Shown here: one piece after another, positions 54,058 to 64,000 of the stretch
How positions within the stretch are numbered: the stretch's first letter is position 1
Layout of the letters: every line of letters starts with the position of its first letter
Assembly (NCBI RefSeq): GCF_040939455.1
Contig: NC_134111.1
Coordinates: 58,484,501-58,548,500, forward strand
Source of the DNA: Microcebus murinus
Taxonomy: Eukaryota > Chordata > Mammalia > Primates > Cheirogaleidae
Direction of reading: 5' to 3'
DNA length: 64,000 nucleotides
The notes under the pieces: generated by a model
Database searches by the model: none
Seen by the model: the letters and a program-made list of their open reading frames with translations, nothing else
Told to the model about the DNA's origin: nothing
Position numbers and translations under genes: made by a program

Positions 54058-54255
54058 TTCTGTGGTGTCTGCCCATGTCCCCTTTCTGTTATTTTCTTCT
54101 TGCTTTTTGGCACCTCATACCCAGTCCCTGGCACCACATGAGGGGCTGGCCCCACAGTGGCATTGCACTGCCTTGGCTTGCCTGGGACCAGTCTTGTCTG
54201 GCCTTTTGCATTTGACCTCAAAAAAAAAAAACAAACAAACAAACAACAAAAAAAA
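54058..54255 (+). repeat. Unidentified SINE-like or retrocopied segment with A-rich tail
   Basis: About 160 bp of GC-rich sequence (for example CCCAGTCCCTGGCACCACATG and GGGGCTGGCCCCACAGTGG) is followed at 54221 by A12 and a (CAAA)n tail, the look of a retrotransposed unit. I do not recognise the body as Alu, FLAM, MIR or a known mRNA. No clear target duplication. The open frames on both strands across it are incidental. Confidence 0.35.
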
Positions 54256-55285
54256 CTCATTTGATCACTTTCATTTCTTCAGGATTTTACTCTCTCCTAG
54301 GTTGTAAACAGCAAGGTTGACAATCACCTTATAAACTAATATATGATTCTACAATTAAAATGGCCATAATTTGAGATTCTAAGAGAAAGATCATCAGGTA
54401 CAATTGCAGGCAATGAAAAAGATTTTCTGAATTGATGATGACTTTTTCTACTCAGTTTGTATTATAATTGTAGCATCCTAATCTATGCCCTGCTCAATGC
54501 TGTCCACCCTTCAGCTGAGCAAAATGGAAACTTCCTGCCATGAACTTCACACTGGAGGAGAAGTGGGCCAACATTAGCTCCTAAATTAGAAATCCTAGAA
54601 TAATGCCAAATTGAAGAGACCCACAAGGAGCTTCACATCTGATGGGAAAAAACAAAGTTTGATTTGTTGTCTGAGTGTAGATCAAATTATTCCTAAGAAA
54701 AAAAATAATGAATCTTCATTAATTTTAATGAATGTAAACATGGAATCACTAAAAATAAAGCACAAAGGAAGCAAATTCCCATTAGCCGGAACAGTGAGGA
54801 AAAATACAGCAGAGAGAGAACTAGTATTGTAATTCCTTCTATCACAGGATGGTAAAATATGAGAAAACTACTAGGAAAAAGGATGCAGAGATAGGCAGGA
54901 GTTGAGCATGAGAATCTCATACCATGTTAAGGAGCATGTCTGTTATTCCATTATCTACATCAGTGGGGTTTGAATAGAGCAGGTATATTCCTGCCAGGTA
55001 AAAGGGGGAGCCAAGCAGACAGACTTAGGGTCTTTTACCCACTACTCCAATCAAGGCATCTCTACTTTTATCTGTTATACTTTAGGGACTCACTTAATAT
55101 GTTTTTTTTCTTCTTTTTGGAGATTCCTCAAAGATATTAAAAAGAGTCCTGATGTTTAAAAAGGTGAGTGGGCGGGAGGGTTTACTGCTCTTGCAGGTGA
55201 TGAAGAGTTGGTGTTAAATGGAAGAATAGTAATCAAGTTACAATGCAATAGGCAAAACTAAGGTTCATGAGACCAGCAAACCAGT
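54256..55285. other. Unassigned intronic DNA
   Basis: No repeat or coding signal recognised. The opposing open frames at 54611-54832 (+) and 54693-54920 (-) are chance frames. Confidence 0.4.
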
Positions 55286-55286
55286 A

Positions 55287-56120
55287 ACAAATTGATTCAT
55301 TCAACAAATGATTATTTATATGCCAGGCACTCTTCAAGGTGCTGACAGTAAATAAGACAGATGTTCCAAAAATCATCTCTTTTCCCCATCTAGATCTAGT
55401 CTCCATCCTTCTCCACCTGCTCTGTACCTGGGAGGCTACACTGCATGGCTTCAAGTGGTCCCCTTGCCCTCTGGCTTACAGCTGGCTTCAGACTGTGATG
55501 TGAGCCAGAAAAGAGGGAGTTTAGCTAATTTAGTCCCTTCCTCCCTCTGTGCAGGGGGATTGGTTGAGGAAATCAGCCAAGCGGAGGCAAAGGCCACAGC
55601 TTCTGTCTAGTAATCTCCCTCACATAGTCTTTATGAATCCAAGCCCGGGTGTCCGCTCCTTCACTTTGCCATTTTGGGCTTAAGAATGGTATCATCTGCC
55701 CATCTATTACTAGTTCCAAGAGTACTTCATTATCCCCACATCGTGCCTATGTCTTTATAAATACTGACTTTTAAAAACTCTAAGTTACTCCTAATGTAAA
55801 CGTGCCATGTGTTTCCTATTAGGATAGTCAATAATATAATGGATAAAAATACCCACTTTCTTGAAGTGGAGTGATGGTGGGGAGTACAGACAGTAGAAAT
55901 TATATAGTACCTGGAAAGATAAGTGCCATGGAAGAACATAAGACAGTGAAGGGAGTCAGACAGTGTGTAGAAGGGAATCTTAAGCAGCTGATCAGAGAAA
56001 GCCTTATTAAGAAGGTAACATTTGAGCACAAGCTCAAAGGAGCTGAGGGAGAAGGTCAAATGAGAGATAATAAAGGCCTGAGCTAGGGTGGTGATTGGCT
56101 GACCAGAGAAGGAAGGCAGA
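55287..56120 (-). repeat. L2 LINE 3' portion, antisense, with unassigned middle
   Basis: 55287-55400 gives TTCATTCAACAAATGATTATT and ATGCCAGGCACTCTTCAAGGT (antisense L2 end). 55910-56100 gives AAGATAAGTGCCATGGAAGA and TTATTAAGAAGGTAACATTTG, further into the same L2. The middle 55400-55850 does not fit L2 and may be an insertion. The plus open frame 55871-56086 is this relic. Confidence 0.6.
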
Positions 56121-57265
56121 TTTGAGAAATACTTAGCAAATAGAGTGCACAGGATTAGAAGTAATAAGAGACAGTGAGGCCAGGGTTACCTTCAGAATCT
56201 TCACTTACATAACATTCCAGATAGCTTCCTAAATACTCCTTCACATGTTGAGCCAAAATGTTTACTACTTATGTGTGCAATGATATGATCCATTCAACAT
56301 AAGCTACAATGAATTCTAGTTTTCCATCCTAATTATTGCATCATAACTTACAAATATCTAAAAAGCAAAGTTAAATATTCTGACAACTGACACTGAATAA
56401 TTGGTGGGTTCCATAACCCTCGGTGATAGGGAACACCGAGCCAGGAGTTATCCTAAGGAGCAAGAAAAGTTGCTTTTCTCAGACATACCAAATTTGTGGC
56501 AGTTCTGAAGGCAGATGATGGTAGATGAGAATAATGGATGATCCAGTCCAGAGAGCACATGATGAGTGACAACAGATCAGACTCCTTGGGAACACCAGAA
56601 TTTGACAGGCAGATAGAATGAAGTCCCCACAGGAAACTGATAAACTAGATGCTGTTGGTGTCACAGAAACACAGGGAGCTGAGTCAAAGTCAAATGAAGA
56701 ATTCCAGAAATGTAAGAGATGAAATTCCCCATTTGGCTGGGCAATTAGAATGTTGCTGCTAACCTTTGCTCAAGAGAGAAGGAACAGAGCCAGGGCTCAG
56801 ATTGTTGAGGAATAACAGAGGTGAATGAATTAATGGACGCCAGTGAGAGTAAACTGACTTTCCTAGGAGCTTATCAGAGCAAGAGAGGAAGAAAAGCAGG
56901 ATCGCAGCTAAAGCTTGCAGAACAAGGCAGGGGATAATTAGGATGGAAGAGTTTGGAACATATCATTATGTAAAAGGGAAAAACCTGGTCGAAAGCCAAG
57001 GCTGAAAACCTAAGAAAAAGGGTATCAGATGAGACAAATTCCTAGATGAGGCTGAAGAGATGGGATGGGTTGGCCTTGGAGAGAGATGACAAACATCTAT
57101 GCTGTGGCCATGAGTGGCAGCAAATGAAGTGGAATGAAGGTGAAAATCACTAAAAGGGAAGAGGTCAAGAAAGGCTGAAACTTCAAAAGTGATTATGGTA
57201 TGACCATCACTGATAGAAGGACTTGGAATAAAGAACAACACTGAGCCAGACAACAGAATTTTAAA
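56121..57265. other. Unassigned purine-rich intronic DNA
   Basis: GA-rich on the plus strand. It may continue the L2 or another old element but cannot be assigned. Minus open frames 56479-56664 and 56966-57253 are products of this bias. Confidence 0.35.
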
Positions 57266-57269
57266 TAAA

Positions 57270-60200
57270 TATAGAAAAAGCTAGAAAAAATTCTTCACAC
57301 TTTCTTATCCCTGGAGAGCTCAACAAACAGCCTCTGCACCTGCAAGAGCCCAGCCCAACAGCCTGGCTCCCCATCCCCAGCAAAACCACACCACCACCAT
57401 ACAAATGCCTGCAGTCTAGGCCACTGAGGTAATTGCAGACATTGACAACAAGTACTGGAGCTGAAAAAACTTTACAGATACCATGCTAGTGAGTCCACCT
57501 ATAACCAAAGCCAATATATCATACCCAACCAGCACCCTAGGACCCATCAATGGGAAAACATGTCTACTACAAAGCTACTACATAAAATTGGAAATAGTGA
57601 CTATTCCACTAGATGTCCAGATATCAACATAGAGACATAAGGAAAAACATGAAAAAGCATGGGTACATGACACCCCACCCCTGCCACAAAAAAACCAGTA
57701 AGTCTCCAGTAACAGACACCAAAGAAAGGACATTTATGAAATGCCTAAAAAATTCAAAATAATGATCTTAAGGAAATTCAGCAAAATACAAGAGAATACA
57801 GAAAAATAATGCAATTAAATCAGAAGAGTTCATGATCTGAATGATAAATTCAACAAAGGTTGGTATCATAAAGAACCAAACAGAATCACAGATCTGAAAA
57901 ATCTGATGAATGAAATTTAAAAAAAAAAATTTCTCAGCATGCCAGTAGAGAATGGGATGATATGTTTAAAGTGCTAAAAGAAAAAAAAGACTGCCAGATA
58001 AGAATACTAAATCCAGCATATCTATGCTTCAGAAATGAATAAAGACCTTCCCAGACAAACAAAAACTGAGGTAATTCATCACCACTAGACTAGCCTTATA
58101 AGAAATACTTAAAGGATTGTTACAGCTGCAAATGAAAGGATGACAATTACTATCATGGAAATATATGAAAGTATAAAACTCACCAATAGAGGTAAATTCA
58201 AAAATCAAACTCAGAATACCCCAGTAATATAAAGGTGCTATACAAGTGTATCAATCCTCTAGTATGAAGGTTTAAAGTCAAAATGGTCAAAAACAACATC
58301 AGCTACAATTAGTGGCTAAGGAGTACATAATAGACAAAAAAACAAATTAAGTCAACAAAGCGTAAATGGGGAGGGGAGAAAAGAGTCTAGAGTTTTTATG
58401 TAATTAAAATTAAGTTGCCATCAGCTTAAAATCGTCTATTATAAATACAAGACTCTTTATGTTAGTACAATGGTAACCACAAAGAAAAATTATAGCAGAT
58501 ACACAAACAAAGGAAAGCTTAGCACCAAAAAAAATCACCTAACCACAGAGGTAAATGAGAGAGGAAAAAAAACAAAGGATCTACAAATTGGCCAGAAAAC
58601 AACAAGATGGCAGAAATAAGTCCTTACCAATAATAACCTTGTATGTAAACATATTAAACTCTTCAATTAAAAAATATAGAGTGGTTAAATATTAAAAAAA
58701 ACAAGACCCAACTATATGTTGCCTATAAGATACTCACCTTGCCATTAAAGAAACAGACTTAGAGTGAAAAAATGAAAAAATATATTTTATGCAAATGGAA
58801 ACCAAAAGCAAGTAGGCGTAGCCATATTTATATCAGATAAAATAGTCTAAGTCAAAAACTGTAAGAAGAGAAAGATAATATAATAATCAATTTAACAAAA
58901 GCATATAACAATTACAAACATATGCATCCAACACCAGTGCACCCATATATATAAAGCAAATTATTACTAGACCTAAATAGAGGGATAGACTGCAATACAA
59001 TAATAGTAGAGGACTTCAACACCTCACTTTCAATGATGGACAGATCACCTGGACAAACAAACATTGCACATAAGCTGCACCATAGAGCAAATGGACCAAA
59101 CACACATTTACAGAACATTCCATCCAACAACTGCAGAATACACATTCTTCTCAACTGCACATGGAGCACTGGAGGACAGATCACACATTATCTTCTTAAA
59201 TTTAAAATAGAGATCAAGTATCTTTTCTGATCACAATGATATAAAATTAGAAATCAGCAAGAAAAACTCTGGAAACTTTAAAAATAGATGAAAATTAAAC
59301 AACATGCTCCTACACAACCAATGGACCAATGAAGAAATTAAAAGGGAAATTTAAAACTTCCCTGAGACAAATGAAAATGGAAATACATCATATCAAGACC
59401 TATGGGACACAGAAAAAGTTAAAGAGGGAATTTATAGCCATAAGTGACTACATCAAAAAAAAAAAAAGAAGAAAGATTTCTGAGAACCTAATGATACAGT
59501 CCAAGAACTAGAAAATCAAGAACAAACTAAATCCAAAATTGGTAGAAGGAAATAAATAATAAATCTCAGACTAAAATAACAACTCAAAAGATCAAAAAAT
59601 GATGAGTTGGGTTTTTTGGAAAGAAAATTGACAAACTTTTAATTAGACTAAGAAAAAAGACAAAAATCAATAATGAAAAAAATAACATTAAAGCTGATAC
59701 CACAGAAATACAAAGGATTATAAGAAACTAATGAAAACTCTATACCAATAAATTTGATAACAAAATGATGGATAAATTCCTGGACACATATAATCTACCA
59801 ATATTAAATTATGAAGAAAATAGAAAATTTGAACAGACCAATAGCAAGTGATGAATTGAAACAAAGTCTTCCATCAAAGAAAAGCCCAGGATGTGATGGC
59901 TTCTACCAAAGAATTCTACCAAAGATTTAAAAGAAGAACTAATGATTCTCTTCAAAGTATTCCAGAAAATTGAAGAGGAGAGAACACTTCCAAACTCATT
60001 TTACAAAGCTAGCATCACCCTAATTCCAAAACAAGAACACAACAAAGAAAACTACAGTACAGTATCTTTGATGAACAAAGATGCAAAAATTCTCAACAAG
60101 ATACTAGCAAGCCAAGTCCAACAGCACATAAAAAAATCATTCACTATGATCAGGTAGGATTCATCCCAGAAATGTAAAGATGGTTTAACACATGCAAATC

Positions 60201-62281
60201 AATAAATGTGACATGCCACATTAACAGAAAGACCAGAACTGTATAATCATGTCAATTGATGCCAAAAAATTATCTACCAAATTCAACATCCCTTCATGAT
60301 AAAAAGAAAAAACTCTCAAATTGGGTATAGAAGGTATACCTCAACACAATAAAGGCCATAAATGACAATTCCACAGCTAACATCATACTTTCAGCTTCTC
60401 CTTTAAGATCAGGAACAAGACAAGGATGCCTACTTTCACCACTTTTATTCAACATAGTACTGAAAATTCTAGCCAGAGAAATGAGTCAAGAGAAAGAAAT
60501 AAAGGGCATCCAGATTGGAAAGGAGGCAGTCAAATTGTTCCTGTTTAGATGGCATGATCTTATATATAGAAAACCCTGGAGACCTCATAAAAAAAAATTG
60601 TTAGAACTAATAAATTCAATAAAGTTGCAGGATACCTAAATCGACATACAAAAATCAGTAGCATTTCTATATTCTTTTCAGATAGTTTGCCAATAGTGAA
60701 CTATCTTAAAAAGAAAATAAAACAATTCTATTACCAATAGCTAGTAAAAAGTAAGACACCTAGGAATAAACTTAACCAAGGATGTGAAAGAGCTCTACAC
60801 TGAAAACTATAAAACATTAAAAGAAATAGAGGACACAAATGGGAAAATAATCCATGCCCATGCATTGAATATTGTTAAAATGGCCTTACCCAAAGTGATC
60901 TATAGAATTAATGCAATCATTATCAAAATACCAATAACAGTCTTCACAGAAACAGAGGAAACAATCCTAAAATTTATATAAAACCACAAAAGACCTCAAA
61001 GAGCCAAAGCTATCCTGAGCAAAAAGAACCAAGCTGAGGGAAACACACTACCTGACTTCAAACTATACTTCAAAGCTGTAGTAACCAGTACTGGCATAAA
61101 AACAGACATGTAGACCAATAGAATAGAGATCCCAGAAATAAATCCATACATTTATGGTCAACTGATTTTCAACAAAGGGGCCAAGAACACGCATTGGGAA
61201 AAAGACAATGTCTTCAAAAAATGGGAGGAAAATTAGATATCCACATGCAGAAGGATAAGACTAGATTCCTACCTCTCACCATACAGAAAAATCAACTCAA
61301 AATGGATTAAAGACTCAAATGTAAAATTTGAAACTATAAAACTACTGGGAGAAAACATAGGGGAAATGCTTCATGGCATTGAACTGGGCAAGGATTTTTA
61401 AAAGAAGACCTCAAAAGCATAGGCAACATAAGCAAAAACAAACAGGATTACATCGAACTAAAAAGCTTTTGCACAGCAAAGGAAACTATTAACAGTAAAG
61501 AGACCTATACAATGGTAAAAATGTTTGCAAACTATATATCTGACAAGGCGTTAGTATCCAGAATACATAAGAAACAGCAACAACAACAACAAAAAAACCC
61601 CCACAAAAACCTGACTTTAAAAATGAGCAAAAGATCTTAATAGACACATCTCAAAAGACATACAAATTATCAAAAGGTATATTAAAAATTCTTAACATCA
61701 CTAATCATCAGGGAAATTCAAGTCAAAACCACGGTGATCTACTATCTTACTCTAGTTACAATGGCTATTATCCAAAAGATAACAAGTGTTGGCGAGGATA
61801 TGGAGACAAGGAAACACTTACATACCATTGATATTGTAAACTAGTACAGCCATTATGGAAAACAGTACGGAGGCTCCTCAGAAAAGTAAAAACATAAAAC
61901 CCATATATCTCCCAAAACATATCCCCCCAAAATATATGTTGAAGACATATCTGCATTTCTATGTTTATTACAGCATGTTCACAATAGCCAAGATATGGAA
62001 TCAAGCTAAATGTCCAACAACAGATGAGTGGATAAAGAAAATATGGTATATATACACAATGGAATACTTTACAGTCATGAAAAAGAATGAAATCTCATTA
62101 TTTGTGAAAACATAGATGACCCTGGAAGACATTATATTAAGTGAAATAAGCCAGGCACTGAAAGACAAAATGCCCTGATCTCACTCACGTGTAGAATCTT
62201 TTAAAAAGTTGATACAGAAGAAGAGAGTTGAACAATGAGGACTAGAAAGGGGCTGGAAGGGGAGATAAAGAGGAAGTGGTC
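57270..62281 (+). repeat. Old, nearly complete-ORF2 L1, sense (5' part of split element)
   Basis: About 5 kb in L1 order. The 5' portion is GC-richer (57290-57420). An endonuclease-region remnant encodes EDFNTSLSMMDRSPGQ near 59010-59060. RT remnants follow: [16 protein letters not shown] and [18 protein letters not shown] (about 60005-60130), then CTACTTTCACCACTTTTATTC (about 60430). The C-terminal part shows IWNQAKCPTTDEWIKKIWY (about 61993-62050) with the ATACACAATGGAATAC motif. Many stops and frameshifts, so it is inactive. It continues at 63254 after a nested insertion. Age L1MA/L1MB-like by its 3' UTR. Confidence 0.88.
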
Positions 62282-63238
62282 CAGAATGGGAGAAAATTTT
62301 TTCAAGCTACACATCTGATAAAGGGCTGATAACTAAAATCTATTTAGAACTCAGGAAAATCAGCAAGAAAAAAATCAAACAACCCTATCAAAAAATGGGC
62401 AAAGGACATGAACAGAAACTTCTCAAAAGAGGACAAAATGGCCAATAAACATATGAAAAAATGCTCAACATCTCTAATCATCAGGGAAATGCAAATCAAA
62501 ACCACAATGAGATATCACTTAACTCCAGTGAGAATGGCCTTTATCAAAAAGTCCCCAAACAATAAATGCTGACATGGATGCGGAGAGAGAGGAACACTCC
62601 TACACTGCTGGTGGGACTGCAAACTAGTTCAACCTCTGTGGAAAGCAATATGGAGATACCTCAAAGTGATACAAGTAGATCTACCATTTGATCCAGCAAT
62701 TCCACTACTGGGTATCTACCCAAAAGATCAAAAGTCACTTTATGAAAAAGACACCTACACTTAAATGTTTATAGCAGCACAATTCACAATTTCAAAGCTG
62801 TGGAAACAACCCAAGTGCCCATCAATTCATGAGTGGATTAATAAAATATGGTATATGTATACCATGGAGTTCTATTCAGCTTTAAGAAACAATGGTGATA
62901 TAGCACCTCTTGTATATTCCTGGATGGAGCTGGAACCCATTCTACTACGTATCTCAAGAATGGAAAAACAAGCACCACATGTACTCACCAGCAAATTGTT
63001 ATTAATGGATCAACACCTAAGTGGACATATAGGAGTAACATTTATCGGGTGTCAGAAGGGTGGGAGGGGGAGGAGGGGATGGGTATATACAACCAAATGA
63101 GTAACATGTGCAACATTTGTGGGATGGACACGCTTGAAGCTCTTACTCAAGGGGGGAGGGGAGCATGGGCAATATATGTAACCTTAACACTTGTACCCCC
63201 ATAATACAATAAAATAAAAAATTAAAAATTTTTTTAAA
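62282..63238 (+). mobile_element. Young 5'-truncated lemur-type L1 inserted in the older L1
   Basis: Begins inside ORF2 (CACATCTGATAAAGGGCTGAT), keeps a readable ORF2 C-terminus (KLWKQPKCPSIHEWINKIWY at about 62800-62855), then a G-rich 3' UTR (GGGTGGGAGGGGGAGGAGGGG at about 63059) and a terminal segment with CTTGAAGCTCTTACTCAAGG and TTGTACCCCCATAATACAATA, ending in an A/T-rich tail. The direct repeat AAAGAGGAAGTGGTC lies at 62267-62281 and 63239-63253 and proves insertion into the older L1. Its 3' end does not look like the anthropoid L1PA type; I read it as strepsirrhine-specific. Confidence 0.92.
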
Positions 63239-63253
63239 AAAGAGGAAGTGGTC

Positions 63254-63520
63254 AATGGGTACAAAATTTCAATTAGATAGGAGGAATAAAAGCACAGTGG
63301 GTGACTATGGTTAACAGTAAAATACTATGTTTTACAAAATAGCTATAAGAGAAGATTTTGAAAATTCTCACCACAAAGAAATGGTAACTGCATGAAGTGA
63401 TTGAATACACTACTCTAACTGGAACATTATGCAACATAAATTTTGAAACATCAATTTGTATCCCTAAATATGTACAATTATACTATATCAAAGAATTTGA
63501 AAGAATTATTAGTCTGACTG
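63254..63520 (+). repeat. 3' end of the older L1 (continuation after nested L1)
   Basis: CAATGGGTACAAAATTTCAAT, then AGATAGGAGGAATAAAAGCAC, then GTGACTATGGTTAACAGTAAA, then TCTCACCACAAAGAAATGGTA, then CATCAATTTGTATCCCTAAAT resumes the L1MA/MB-type 3' UTR exactly where 62281 left off. Confidence 0.85.
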
Positions 63521-64000
63521 CTGAATCTAGTTGAGTTAATAAAGAAGAACATGTATAATACTATATCATACATTTGATTTTTTAAAATTTTCCTATTTCA
63601 AATAAAAAAGACAATAGTGCTAGTGATTGTGTGCCTCCCATCTTGACTTAAAGGCTCTTTTCCATGACATTCGCTTCTACAGGGAAGAGTAACAACCATT
63701 ATTCCAAGTCACCCTTGAACCCAATAAAGACAACTACAATCACTGTGGTTATACTCACCCTGCCAACAAGACCATCAATTAGTCCCGATTTTGGCAGTGA
63801 TAGCCCTCATAAACACATTAGTGTCTTTTCTCATTACTCAAGATAGAAAATTAGAAAGATCACATGGTATTTTATTTCATCAGTGAAAACAAGTATGGCA
63901 CTATGAGGCAAACATCTCATATATATGATTTAACAATGCCAAGTGACTTCCCCCACGCTTTGCTGGGACAGCCAGTCACCTGCCAACCAGCAATGGACAT
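63521..64000. other. Unassigned intronic DNA at window edge
   Basis: No repeat or coding signal recognised. The plus open frame 63664-63846 has no recognised domain. Confidence 0.4.

Noticed and set aside
62765..63100. 111-codon open frame near the right end
   Set aside because: It is the C-terminal piece of L1 ORF2 plus 3' UTR read-through in the young L1.

Overview
The window is nuclear DNA from a primate, most likely a Malagasy lemur. It carries four full-length dimeric Alus with the long internal segment (an ATTGGCCAACTAATATA-type motif between the monomers) and the GCTGACGCCACGGCACTCAC end that I associate with lemuriform Alus. It also holds older AluJ-like and single-monomer (FLAM) copies and a young LINE-1 whose 3' end does not look like the anthropoid one. 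Galago/loris-type tRNA-Alu chimeras were not seen. No bacterial, viral or plasmid gene organisation is present; the listed open frames are almost all chance frames in AT-rich intronic DNA or fragments of transposons.

The one host coding segment I can support is on the minus strand at 16577-16819. It encodes 81 codons that match exon 2 of CERKL (ceramide kinase-like, a retinal dystrophy gene), with a consensus acceptor and donor and phase-1 junctions on both sides. Everything to its right (16820-64000) is therefore read as CERKL intron 1 and everything to its left (1-16576) as intron 2. Exon 1, its promoter and exon 3 were not found in the window.

Intron 2 (1-16576) holds a head-to-head pair of L1 3' ends (2.3-4.75 kb), a 218-bp non-autonomous hAT element with an 8-bp target duplication (4.9 kb), several MIR/L2 relics, a complete 1.3-kb mariner with both inverted repeats and a decayed transposase that still shows its DD34D residues (9.16-10.48 kb), a full-length lemur Alu (15.6 kb), and an L1 reverse-transcriptase fragment that stops less than 100 bp from the exon 2 donor.

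Intron 1 (16820-64000) holds AluJ, FLAM and hAT-Charlie copies (18-20.6 kb), old L1M fragments (21-23.8 kb), a repeat-poor stretch with a candidate regulatory segment near 25.85-26.03 kb, a lemur Alu at 27 kb, a long quiet interval (27.3-33.7 kb) with one 44-bp tandem duplication, further MIR/L2/AluJ pieces (34.7-36.8 kb), a second copy of the hAT element (39.4 kb), a MaLR-type solo LTR (39.9 kb), a quiet AT-rich interval (40.3-45.6 kb), an L2/Alu/L1M/Alu cluster (45.6-49.7 kb), and a roughly 5-kb old L1 (57.3-63.5 kb) split by a young 5'-truncated L1 with a 14-15 bp target duplication.

I did not find an undescribed biological system. The most useful observations are the exon 2 identification, the nested and inverted repeat architecture around it, the hAT and mariner copies, and one motif-dense candidate enhancer. 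Repeat family names are assigned by eye and boundaries are approximate unless a target duplication is given.
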